Shown: in pieces, positions 9,647 to 19,689 of the stretch | Layout of the letters: every line of letters starts with the position of its first letter | Position numbering within the stretch: the first letter of the stretch is position 1 | Assembly (NCBI GenBank): GCA_049999765.1 | Contig: JBNGIQ010007375.1 | Location: 1-28,621 of the forward strand | DNA from: Phaeoceros laevis | Taxonomy: Eukaryota > Anthocerotophyta > Anthocerotopsida > Notothyladales | Direction: 5' to 3' | Length of the DNA: 28,621 nt | Made by a program: the position numbers and the translations under genes | Notes under the pieces: model-generated | What the model was told of the DNA's origin: nothing | Database searches by the model: none | The model's input: only the letters and a program-made list of their open reading frames with translations

Positions 9647-11136
9647 TACGCAGCGAATTTCGAGACAAGCATCGACCATGGTCCCAACTAAGGTCATATA
9701 GACATCGGGACCAAGACCTAACCCTAAGCGTCGAGAAATTTCCAACGCGGAAATGCCTTGGATCGGTGACTCTGCCGCTTGTCTCACAGAAGCTTGCAGA
9801 AGGTAACCCTCATTGATCTGGGACTCCGGGAACCTTGATAGCTGGACTGGTGGTCACTCCATCGCTGAAATTTTAGGAGCTTCCTCTTCGTGCTCGTTTC
9901 TGCTTCCAAAATGCTCGTTTCGTTGATGCTGTGACGGCTCTTGCAAACTTAGCTGCCCTAGTGCAATCTCACAGTAGATGCCATAGAGGGTCTTGCGTCG
10001 GGCATTTCATCTTGTTTAGGTGCATTTCTTTGTGCCTTCGTGACAATCGCATTCATGTGACGAGACGAAGACTCAGGGTGGATTATGCTATGCAACAGAT
10101 GGTAGCGAAATCACAACAAACCGGACGTTGCTTTCGAAAGGTGGATCAGATGTCGGGCTCCCTCCCTCCCACCGAAGTTGGCACAGTTGTGTGGTTGAGA
10201 TGGCAGAGGCAGGGCTACCTGGCGTTGTGGAAGGGAGATTGGAGGTCGGGCTCTCTTGCATCTACAGGCTTTTGGCAGGGTCTGCTACAGAGCCACACCG
10301 ATGAATGCTCTGTTTAACCTGGGTAAGGTGCAAGAGTCCCGTGCCGGTCACCCACCCCTTCGGTGTTAGTTGAACCCTCCACCAATGTGACTGGCCATAG
10401 CTCAGCTACAGTCTCGTTGGATTGTAGCTTCGCTAGAAGCCAAATGTCTGTAGAGCTTCCCTTGCTGCCAATAAGGTACACGTAACTATCGCCACAGCTG
10501 AATGAGACGAGAAGAGGTGGAATGTCGGAACGCAAACGACTGTCTTCCTCCTGGTAACGGTCTCGGGAGAGCTGCTTCTCATCATAAGACGCGCATCATG
10601 TCTGAGTAACGTTATCTTCTCTCACTTCCAGCAGCCCGATTTGGAAGAGCCTAGGTGTCGGGCGTGACATGTGTATCGGATGTGCGGAACACATTTCCCT
10701 TTGCTGCTTTGGCTCTTATGAGGGAAAAGGTACTGACGTACAAACCGGTAGAGGGAGAAGCTACGGAGGTATAAAGCTGGAACAACTTTCCAGGGGATAT
10801 AGGCTGGCACTGGCAATGAGCGAAAGGAGAGGAGAGGGGGCTCTTCAGTGCTGTGCGGTGCCGCCGCACAGACACCAGCCGAGATATCAAGCCATCACGC
10901 TCCGCTGGCCTCATCAGCACACCATCCCGTCCGGTGGTGCTGCCAGCAGTGTCTGGCGCCTTCATTTCTGCCTGCCTTATAGGAGACCAACTCCTCCGGT
11001 AGTGGTTCTCCGCGCAACTTCTGCTGCTAGTTGCGGCATTGCATCTGGCGGGGCGTAGTTGCAGGCCCGCCGAGGAGGGCGGGTGAGCACCGGCAGGTGT
11101 CTCCATTGGCAGCAGGCTTGCGGAGGACAGAAACAT
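9647..11136 (-). CDS. Possible multi-exon gene of unknown product (exon blocks only)
   Basis: No long frame exists, but several minus-strand stretches read like protein. (1) 11136-10651 is a 161-codon frame from ATG 11136, with internal ATG 10965 (MKAPDTAGSTTGRDGVLM). (2) 10595-10314 has IPPLLVSFSCGDSYVYLIGS and TVAELWPVTLVEG. (3) 10261-10091 has LCQLRWEGG and NVRFVVISLPSV, behind a possible CTGTAG acceptor. (4) 9853-9647 has INEGYLLQASVRQAAE then QGISALEISRRLGLG, which looks like a winged-helix or HTH segment, ending at a possible GTATAG donor at 9649-9648. Further open stretches lie at 9598-9260 and 9057-8746. I did not recognise the family and could not fix the splice junctions. It would be transcribed divergently from the TRM gene and converge on the GPR107-like gene. 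It could equally be a decayed gene. Confidence 0.35.
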
Positions 11137-11582
11137 AAATGCCGGCTGGGCTGTCCAAGTTGTATGGAGCGTCTATCTAGTGCCTTGTTGTAGCGCATTG
11201 CCGGTTTTGGAGGCTGAGGAGGGACAGGTAAGGACAGGGAGAGGACTGTAGGAGCCCCTAGCTGACTCGTCTGAAATTCTAGGTTGGGGCCCCGGAATCT
11301 TGCATTTTTTTGTGCAATCCGGGATCAGAAAATCGAGGGTGCGGGAGGTGATACTGTCCGGAATTTTCAGGGCAGAGTGGTTCCGAGATGACGGCAGAAG
11401 GGGTGCGAAAGGAGGCAATCAGGGGAGTGCAAGGTGGGGGGTCTTTGGAGGGGTGGTGGTTGCCCCTTGCCTCGGGCTGTTATGAAGTGCTGTTTGTGCC
11501 CTGTGGTTGCCCTCTCTGCAGCCGGTCAGCACTTTCTGCCTGAGGAAAGGGAAGGCAGAGCTGGTGGAGGGAGGTCATCACA
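11137..11582. promoter_or_regulatory. Intergenic/promoter region upstream of the TRM-like gene
   Basis: This gap holds the 5' leader of the TRM-like gene and, if the minus-strand gene is real, a shared bidirectional promoter of about 450 bp. I see no clear TATA box or named element. Confidence 0.35.
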
Positions 11583-14500
11583 ATGTCTGCCAACATTCAT
11601 ACGACCCTCGCGGAAGACCCTCTGCAGCTGGAGCATCGGCTGGAGAAGGGGATTGGATGCGTGGCTGGAATGCTGCAAATATTTGATAGGCAAAGTGCAC
11701 TGACTGGACGCCGCTTTGGACACAAGCGGCTTTCTGGAGGTAAGGCGAGATTCCTGTATTGCCCCGCATTCCTGGATCACTAACCCACTAAACAGGGCTC
11801 TCATCCTCAGTGCTGCTGCCTTTTTTTGTTGACACAGCTCCCGATGTGCCCACTTCAAGCTGCGGAAGTCTTCCACTTGATGGAAGCGAGTCAGCAAAGT
11901 TCGCGGCGGTAGGGGATTACATAAGCCATTATACCTTTTGCGACTTGCCCCGCCTGCTCAGTTGAAGTTGTTGGCAGCTTGGTGCTAGCGAATGCTGATA
12001 TCCGTCAATTGATGCTGCAGGTCACCAATGACAAGCGGTATAATGACTCGCAAAAGCAAGTTCAGGCATATGAAGGGAGGGTTGCATTCTCTGGCAGTGC
12101 ACGGCCATCAGACTCCCGCACTGTGCTAAGGGAACCGCTTCGGTCATTGTCAGATTTGAAGGCGGAACCAAGCACAACTCCGGTGATGACGAAGGGGCGC
12201 CCAAAATTATCCTTCTACTTCGAGGACTGGCCTTCATCTGCTCCGGAGCTAGCGCAAAATACGCCTGCGAGCCCCACTGCTGGTTTCACTACCAAGGATA
12301 GAGCCAAATGCAGCCCTTCAGGTAAAGAAGAGTCACAGGGGTCTTACTCTTCCTTTGACGGTGTTGGGATGTCCTTGAATAGCGACCAGGCAAGAGCATC
12401 CCTTCAGGAACAAGATGCTCGACCCAGCTTCTCCTCGCAGGACACTGGCAGGTTGTCTGTCGACTGCAGGCTACCTTCAAGTTCATCTGTTGACCCGAGG
12501 GAGTTTCCAAGGATTGAAATGCCGACGAAAATCAAGGAGCCACCTCGAGATTTGAAGGATGGGCAGGATGCATCCAAGTCCCCTACGGACTTGAGAGATG
12601 GGGGCTGGCCTTCTGTTAATTGCAGGGATTTCCCAAGGTCCTCCCTCGATGCAGCGGGGCACTCTTTGGATCATCGGGACTTGCTCTTGGCCAACCTCCA
12701 ACTGCGCGAGACACCATCTGGGTATTTTCAATCCAGGGATTTCGGCAGCACTTCAGTCGACTCCAGGTCGTCGTCTATATGTTCTTTGGGATCGTTGAGC
12801 AGCTTGGACAGGGATTTCTTTACTATCGCAGCCTGTGATGTCCAGAAAAGTCCTACCGGCACTGAGAGGTCTTCGGTGGAGGGCAATCAAGTGGATGTGC
12901 AAGCCACCTCCCATTCCAAACGCCGGGTTTCAAACGTGGTAGCTCGGCTGATGGGTCTTGAGGAACTGCCAGACAGCACCACTCAATCGCGGCTCGAACC
13001 TGCTCCTGCCGTCTCTCCAAGGAAGCCCTGCACTGAAGCGAAGTTACTTCAGAAGTTGCTTCAGTACGAACCTCTTGATCGGCCCCGGATGAAGGTAGTC
13101 TCGGAACAGCAGCAGTCGTCAAGTGAGGACAGCATGGAGGTTTCTACGTCGTCTGCATCCAAGAACTCGGCGTCCCGGAAGGTGGCGGATGCCAAACCAC
13201 GGTCAGCCCAGAGGATGCTGAAGGAAGGAGCGGCAGTTCGGCAATCGTTCTGTAGGCAAGGGTATTTTCGATCTGAAAACTACCAGCCAACTGAACGTGA
13301 TTCTCAGGTGGGCAATTCTCTTGTGAAGCGGCAACCGTCTGCCTTCAGAAACTTTGCGGAATCACTCCCACTAGCACCTAAGCAGCAGGAAGCCAAAGCG
13401 ATGTCTCAGAAAAAGTATGCCCAGCTGCGAAACCAGTTTCCAGAAGCAATTCTCACGGTTTTGCAACACTCGGAAGAGGTGACGAAACAGCAACAGTCGA
13501 GCAATACAATGCTTGGTGAATTGGAGGGGCGGCTTCAGCAGCCCAGGGTGAGCAATTCGCAACAGGAAAGGAAAACACTGAGTCAGATTCTTGAGGGCAT
13601 GGAGTTGAAGGGTCTCTTACACCCACCTCGTCTTGAGCGAGAAAATCACTTCGGGACTCAGCATTTTGAGGACGAAATTTTGATTCGCCGGAACAGCTAT
13701 GATGGGTATTCCTACAAGCGGGATCCCCACTGTGGCTGTGACCAGTCTCACCCAATGAAGTCCATTCCACACATGCAAGCCATCCAGGACAAGAGGGCAT
13801 GTCAGGAAGAGAAGGGTTCTCAAGATAATAGGATGGATGTCTCAACAGTTGAGGAGAAATCTATGCCTCAGCAAGGCAGGCAAGCTTCTGTAGTAATAAT
13901 GAAGTCTGTGAGTAGGCAGGGACAGGGTAATCAACAGAAGTCGTTGGAGACAATGCCAGTGGCTGGAGCGTCTGCTAGTCAAGCCCGTAAGGTGTCCAAA
14001 GCGGCTAGCAGGACTCCAGAAGATCAGCAGGGCCTCGCCACCCCAAGGGAGCCAATCAGCAAATTTAACGCTGAGGAAACTATGTCATTGGGCAAGCGTC
14101 GGGCAGGGATGACTCAAGGAAAGAAAACTCTTTCTGTGTCTGCAAGATATAAGTCAAGGCCAGCATCCAGGAGTGCAAAGGCACCAGTATCAGCATCACC
14201 TCCGAAAAGTCAGAAATTGCCGGTGAATGCACCGGCGAGTGGCAGCAGTGTCAGCAGCAGCCTCAATAGTATAGATGTTGAGAAGGGGAGGAAGCAAAGG
14301 ATGTCCAGGGACGTTTTCTCCCCAGTGGCACCAGGGATAAAAAACAAGGATGCAGAGCCGAAAAAGGTGCTGAGGCGGCGGTCCTCGGACGTGGCTTTAC
14401 GTTCTGCAGTTCCTGCAATTGTGCCCACAAGCGAATTGGCATCGAGGATCTCTGGGAGATCCAGTGGGAAAGGAAGGCCAAGTGAATCCTTATCGGGCAC

Positions 14501-16044
14501 TAAAGCATGCAGGACAGGTGGCTATGTCAGCAAAGATGGTACTTCCTCTTCGGAGGACCAAGTAAGCAACTGTCAGGAATGGTCCCCGGAATCAGGAGGG
14601 ACAAAATTTGACAGTGAACTTCACACCCTCGCCAAGAGCAAGCTCTCCCGGAGAAGTGCACCCCACCACATCGCACAGAGCGGTATTACTGGCATTACAA
14701 GTAGTGTCATGCGGCCTAACCTGGAAGTGGGGAAGGACCATAGCTTCGACATCTGCTCTCCGGAGCAGCTATCTAGCAGACTTCAATATCCTGAGGTAAG
14801 CCTCTCGCTGATTTCGTTGGGACAGCATGGAGCAACTTCGTATTTTCAACCTTCTCGCTTGGATGACGATTATCTGATGGAGCAAGTACCTGATATGTTC
14901 GAACTGTCTTGCCAGGCCTTTTTGGACGAGTTTGAGCCTGGACCCAGTCAAGTGACCGGCAGGTTGTCAAGAGGGAGGTTACCAACAGTTTTCCTAAACC
15001 AGGATGAGGTGAAATGCTTGGGAGAGGTCCTGGCCGAAGGGGCTGAGCAACCTAGCCCCGTCTCTGTATTGGATACTTCCTTTTATGATGAGGATCACTC
15101 GCCAAGAGCTGTAAACAGTAACACACTGAGTGTCAAAGGTTAGTAGCACGTCTTGGGACTTTTACTTTGTAGACTTTTGTAAGTGTCCTCTCTCGACGTG
15201 CATAACCTTCTGGGAAATTGCAGGTGGACACCTCAACTCAAGATTGGAAGCTCTGGCAAAGGAATCAGCGTGGGAGGAGCATCTAGTAGAGGGGGATATG
15301 GCAACTCTGCATAGTTCCACTATGGTTACGGCAGAGGTTTCAACAAGGTCGGTAGAGGCTGAAAGCACTGAATCTAAAGACATGTTTCTGCTTAGCAGTC
15401 CTGGGAGCGCAGCCAAGCCTGTAATAGGATGTAAGGCAGAGGAGATGGCTTACGTCAGGGACCTTCTCATTTCTTCAGGCCTCACGGATGAAAGCAAGAT
15501 GATTCTTGCCTGGCACTCTCCTAGCCTTCCCATGGATCCTGAACTTTTTGACAGGTCAAAAGAGCGGACAAGGAGCTGGATTGGCGAGGAAAAAACCTGC
15601 AGACTTGAGGTGGATGAGACATCAAAGATCCAAAGCCAGAGGAAGGGTGAGCAAGAAGTCATGAACAGACGCTTGCTTTTTGATTGCGTAAATGACATCA
15701 CTGCCAGGCAGCTTCGTCCATATGTATTTACACAATCCTGGATCAGTCAGTCACAAATGCCACTGAGGAAGCCTCCTACAGGGCTTCTTCTGGTGGAGAG
15801 GGTCTGGACGGAGCTGCAAGAGTTGTCTTGTTCTGCTTCCGAAGATGCATGTGACAAGTTGTACAGCATTCTTCAAAAGGACATGCGCAGAAGCGATAGA
15901 TGGCTGGACTGTAGCACGGAAATTGGTGAGGTGGGGCTAGAGCTGGAGCTCATGATTTTTAAGGGGCTTTTAGAGGAGGCTGTGACTGAATTGTCAGTTT
16001 CCAGTTCCCTCAATACACAGAGACCTGCTGTCTGTGCTCAGTGA
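11583..16044 (+). CDS. LONGIFOLIA/TRM-like (TON1-recruiting motif) protein, four exons
   Basis: The exons are 11583-11739, 11838-11908, 12021-15138 and 15224-16044, all with GT-AG introns (98, 112 and 85 bp). Phases join exactly to 4167 bp, or 1388 residues. Exon 1 gives the family N-terminus MSANIHTTLAEDP and GCVAGMLQIFDRQ (residues 25-37), then RRFGHKRL. Exon 3 holds SNVVARLMGLEELP near residue 379 and PSPVSVLD at about 1087-1094. Exon 4 holds the DUF4378 region from YVRDLLISSGL (about 1192) to the C-terminal IFKGLLEEAV segment, which matches the TON1-binding position. The long middle is Ser/Gln/basic-rich and probably disordered, with loose SxDxRDFP-like repeats around 12460-12760. TRM proteins bind microtubules and recruit TON1/PP2A to order the cortical array. 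LONGIFOLIA members promote polar cell elongation. Without splicing, the long exon seems to lack an ATG, because its frame opens at a TTG (11979). Confidence 0.93.
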
Positions 16045-16900
16045 AGAAGTCAAGGCTCTCAGGTTAATGATACGATTGCAACCTGGACTTCTGAGCATAT
16101 GCCGTCCATAATACAGGATGCAAAAGCTCAAAAGAAAACGCCTGAGCGAAACAAATCTGAAGCCAGGGGCGCGGAGTGTCTCCTTGGCCAGCAGTTCCTC
16201 GGTGCCATGAGCTCATGGTTATCAGTGCTGGAAGACTTTCCGTGCTCTATCTTGATGTTAAGATAGAACCTTCGTGCCTGAGGTCGAAGACACCATAGAT
16301 CATGCCATTGCGCAGGATAGCGCTGGCGGGCAAGGTGTTGGTTCAGAAAGCTCAGGGATATGAGTTCACGAACGAGACGGTCATCAACTCTTGTGCTTCG
16401 TTGAGCCGGATGCTCACTATCTGGTAGGATCACATCATAAATGAACGAAGTGAACTAGCGAATTCAGCGCCGTAGATATTTCGAACTTCTCGAAGGCTTG
16501 GTAGCTCCATGGCTGGCAAGCTCGGTCTTGTCAGGTTTAAGGGAAGCGGCTGCAGCTCCTCCATTCTTCTGGGTTTCCATTCACGAGCATACGGAGACCT
16601 TGGGGGTGGGCATGAAGGAAGGTCTTAACAGCATCACCGCTTTCTTGAAGAAAGCGCAGCTACGGCGCAAAAGCAGCCTGCAAACTGTGCACCACGGGCT
16701 CCAAACCCCGGTCGCTTTCGTCTTCGTGCCTCATGGGTATGCTTTGCGCATGCCATGCGCCAACTGCCATTCATGCCGGTGGTTTCCTTATCACCCTGTT
16801 ATGCCCGTCTAAATTTTTTGCCATTCCGTGTGACTGTCCCCTTCACCGTGAACCCCTGTGGCATCCCGTAGTTTACTTTGGGCTCAATGGAGTATGATGA
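16045..16900. other. Intergenic: 3' flank of the TRM-like gene, no clear gene
   Basis: Two frames of about 100 codons (16433-16128 minus, 16498-16812 plus) match no family I know. On the minus strand of 16420-16250, protein-like pieces appear in two frames (MTVSFVNSYP, then TLPASAILRNGMIYGVFDLR) with stops between. This may be a small decayed gene fragment, but I cannot name it. Confidence 0.35.
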
Positions 16901-17340
16901 AATCACCCAAGTTACCACACCGAGGAGCAGATTTACCAAACCAAAGTGCCAAGTTAGCAAACCACATCCCAAGTTAGCAAACTAAGTACCTAGTTAGAAA
17001 CCCTAAACCCTAAACTACAAACTAGATATCAAGTAAAAACCAAGTACCTAGTTAGCAAACCAAACCAAGTACTTGGTTTGCCAACTAGGTTTACAAGTCG
17101 AAACCAAGTACCTAGTTTGCTTAACCAGGTTTGCTAAACTAAATATCAAGTAGAAACCAAGTACCTAGCCATTATACCAAGTACTTGGGGTTTGCTTAAC
17201 CAGGTTTGCTAAACCAAATACAAGCACAAAACTAACCAAGCAAACCAAGTTGGTTTGCTTGGTTTGCAAACCATGTAGTCTTTAGGTAAGTCTTTTTACT
17301 ACCAACAAGTATTTGGTTTGGAAACCCAAGTACTCATGTT
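16900..17340. repeat. Degenerate AACCAAGTACCTAGTTTGC repeat field with palindromes
   Basis: Variants of AACCAAGTACCTAGTTAGCA and their reverse complement (TTGGTTTGCTTAACCAGG) recur about every 20-60 bp over 440 bp. Two telomere-type units sit inside (16998-17014). At 17234-17264 a perfect 15-bp inverted repeat has a 1-base loop (AACCAAGCAAACCAA, G, then its complement). The structure is neither a simple microsatellite nor any known coding repeat. Confidence 0.8.
16998..17014 (+). repeat. Interstitial plant telomere motif
   Basis: AAACCCTAAACCCTAAA, two and a third units of the Arabidopsis-type telomere repeat, within the degenerate repeat field. Confidence 0.85.
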
Positions 17341-18240
17341 TGAAAACACAAATGATTGTTAATTAATTATTGCGAAGGAAGGTGGATTTATAGTGATTTG
17401 GTCAGATCAAAGTCCGTTTGACCTAGAGCTTGTATTATCCAGGCAATGTTAGAGGCTTAATATGGAATACCAGACGTTGCTCAAGACATGAAATACGCTA
17501 ATACCTTTATTCTGCTATTCTCGTTATCGCCATTACCCAACTGGCTTACTTGCCAAAACACAAATGGCCACTTAACTTATTAGGTAGGTCTGGTTTTTTG
17601 AGGTAACGCATTGGTTACTCTTGTCAATAAAACTCGTGAATTACCGGAGAACGAGCCCTAACGTTGCAGGTAAGCTAAATTTGTTGCCACCCAAATGGGC
17701 CTTTCGCTAGAAGCCGATTAAGTTTCTTCTTAAAACACGTCGTCCACTGTAATATAATGGATAGATTATATGTGAATTCATGTTCTCAGGTTTAACAACA
17801 TGGCAGGTGACATTTGCAATGGCCAGCGTGGTTTGTAGTGGTGGCATCCTCAATCGGATGACATGCCACCTATCTATGAGCTGGCGGTGTGACATGGGCT
17901 CTAGGCCGCCACGTCGGGGTGACAATTAGTCACATCCTTAATTGTTAAACATGATTCCACGTATATATGGCTCAAATGCCATCTCGCAATACTTGCAACA
18001 TGAGGCACTCCATAAACACATGGTCGGTGCATTAAGAACTTTGTATGAAACATTAGGTTTAAAGTTAGCCCCACCTTGTAAGTAAAATAGGGATTTAGGT
18101 TATGCTAAGTAAGCTAGTACTAAGTAGTAGTACGCCGGAATGACTCCACGTGGGAATCAGACGCGCTGCCACTTGATGTGCACTAAGGAGGGTTATAGTC
18201 TAGCGACTCCGACCCTCCTTAGCTGGCAGTTGACCGGACT
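17341..18240. other. Intergenic, no gene seen; one 11-bp inverted repeat
   Basis: No coding signal is visible. CTAAGGAGGGT at 18183-18193 and its exact complement ACCCTCCTTAG at 18212-18222 form an 11-bp stem with an 18-base loop. No function can be assigned. Confidence 0.5.
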
Positions 18241-18248
18241 GACAGATA

Positions 18249-18384
18249 GTGGTTGAGTGCTCGGGAAGCATGTGTTATATCCTCATTCTTAAGCTAGTTG
18301 GGCAATAGCAATCAGACACTGGTTGAGTGCTCGGAAGCGTGTGTTACATCCTCATTCTTAAGCTAGTTGGGCAATAGCAATAAC
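18249..18384 (+). repeat. Tandem duplication, unit about 70 bp
   Basis: GGTTGAGTGCTCGG..AAGC, TGTGTTA.ATCCTCATTC and TTAAGCTAGTTGGGCAATAG occur from 18251 and again from 18321, differing at only a few bases. Confidence 0.9.
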
Positions 18385-18535
18385 AGTAATAATAGCAATA
18401 AAATTACATGCGTATTTCAAGTCTTGTGCAACGTCTGGTATGCCATAGCTTAGAGCTCATTACTTGGTTATTTAAAGTTGAAGTAACCTTCACTCTCCAA
18501 AGTGGCGCAAACACGGACGGGGTCGCTCGAGCAAT

Positions 18536-18827
18536 AGGGCGACTCAAACACTCCCCCGTCGGCCTCGACGGGTGCCCCATTAGAGGTCCGGGACGGGGCC
18601 CCCGTGGGCGGCCCACGGGGACCTATTTCGGTCCCAGTGGGCTGCCCGCAGAGGCCCCGTCCCGGGAAAACTTCACCGACGGCTTTTTAAAATGCGAACG
18701 GAGAACCCTAAACCCTAAATGAGAACAGGGCCACGCAAACATGGTGCACCCTGTTTCCACGGGGGACCTGACGGTGAAACAGAGTTCAGCGCAGGCGTTT
18801 CTGACAGGGGCATGTTTGAGTCGCCCT
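18536..18827. mobile_element. MITE-like element with 15-bp terminal inverted repeats and GC-rich foldback
   Basis: AGGGCGACTCAAACA (18536-18550) is the exact complement of TGTTTGAGTCGCCCT (18813-18827). The GGGCG end is flanked by TA on both sides, so a TA target duplication with 14-bp inverted repeats is possible. Inside are nested perfect stems: 13 bp (18588-18600 with 18653-18665) and 10 bp (18600-18609 with 18611-18620, 1-base loop). The centre is far more GC-rich than its surroundings. No transposase frame is present, so the element is non-autonomous. The superfamily (Tc1/mariner- or Harbinger-like) is uncertain. Confidence 0.7.
18704..18719 (+). repeat. Interstitial plant telomere motif inside the MITE-like element
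   Basis: AACCCTAAACCCTAAA, two Arabidopsis-type telomere units. Confidence 0.8.
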
Positions 18828-19217
18828 AATAGGCCAGGCACACCCCTACCATATCGCCATACGCGAGGCCCTATCACATGGCATGGTGTGCATGGTTGCC
18901 CATGTAGCATGTGCGGGTAGGTAGCCGGTGGTACGCAGTTTTGCCCCGTAGCTGTGCTTTCCCTTTCTTGACATATGCACTAAGGAAAATCAGGAAGACT
19001 AGCTGGAGATCAAAGCGAGGGTAAGTTACACTTGCCATCTTGTTCTTGGATTTCAAGGCTGAGGACTTTTACATTGCGGACTGTTAACTTCCGGTGTTGT
19101 AGGAGAAACGTGCAGCCAATTACAGAGAGTTCAAAGTGCTCAACTGCTCAACTTCGAGGCGTTTGATCCGCCAAATCGCTTTACAGGATGATAGCTTCCG
19201 TTTAGAAAGCTAAGAAT

Positions 19218-19360
19218 ACGTAGCAACTAACCAAGTAAACTCTTAATGGAGCAAATGTTGTTTGATGCTACTGTATACATAGCAACAAACCAACTAAACT
19301 CTTAATGGAGCAACTGTATACGTAGCAACTAACCAAGTAAACTCTTAATGGAGCAAATGT
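19218..19360 (+). repeat. Three-copy tandem repeat (about 40-60 bp units)
   Basis: TAGCAACTAACCAAGTAAAC followed by TCTTAATGGAGCAA occurs near 19221, 19280 (two changes) and 19323, separated by GATGCTACTGTATAC-type spacers. No coding signal. Confidence 0.9.
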
Positions 19361-19393
19361 TTTCTGATGCTACTGTATGTAGTTACTTATGTG

Positions 19394-19493
19394 GTTACTG
19401 TAGAAGTTTCAACAACGCACTGAATCTGAAGACATGTCTCCACTGTCAGTCATAGCCCTGCAGCCAAGCTTGCAGTGGGATGTAAGGAAGAGC
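19394..19493 (+). pseudogene. Diverged fragment of TRM-like exon 4
   Basis: The stretch aligns with 15325-15443 of the TRM-like gene. Shared blocks are GGTTAC, GTTTCAACAA, GCACTGAATCT.AAGACATGT, GCAGCCAAGC.TG, and GGATGTAAGG.AGAG, in the same order and strand. Relative to the source an internal segment of about 18 bp is missing after GTTTCAACAA. It lies about 4 kb downstream of the parent exon and just beyond the 3' end of the PP2C gene. It is too short to function. Confidence 0.75.
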
Positions 19494-19689
19494 AAAAAGC
19501 GAACAACTTTTTCTTTGGTATACAAAAAAAATATAGGAATATATAGCTTGTTGAAAAAATAAAATTTACTAGAGCAAGAGGCCACATGACTAATACTAAG
19601 AAGAGGTATAGCTGTATACAAAAGTTGGATTTTTTCATCAAACTATGCTACAACATATGGAAAATAACTATGTTCAACAGTAATCAATG

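Noticed and set aside
16998-18719. Chromosome end (telomere)
   Set aside because: Only two short CCCTAAA clusters occur, with genes on both sides, so these are interstitial motifs.
19218-19360. CRISPR-like array
   Set aside because: Three copies with unequal, related spacers in a plant nuclear context. An ordinary tandem duplication explains it.
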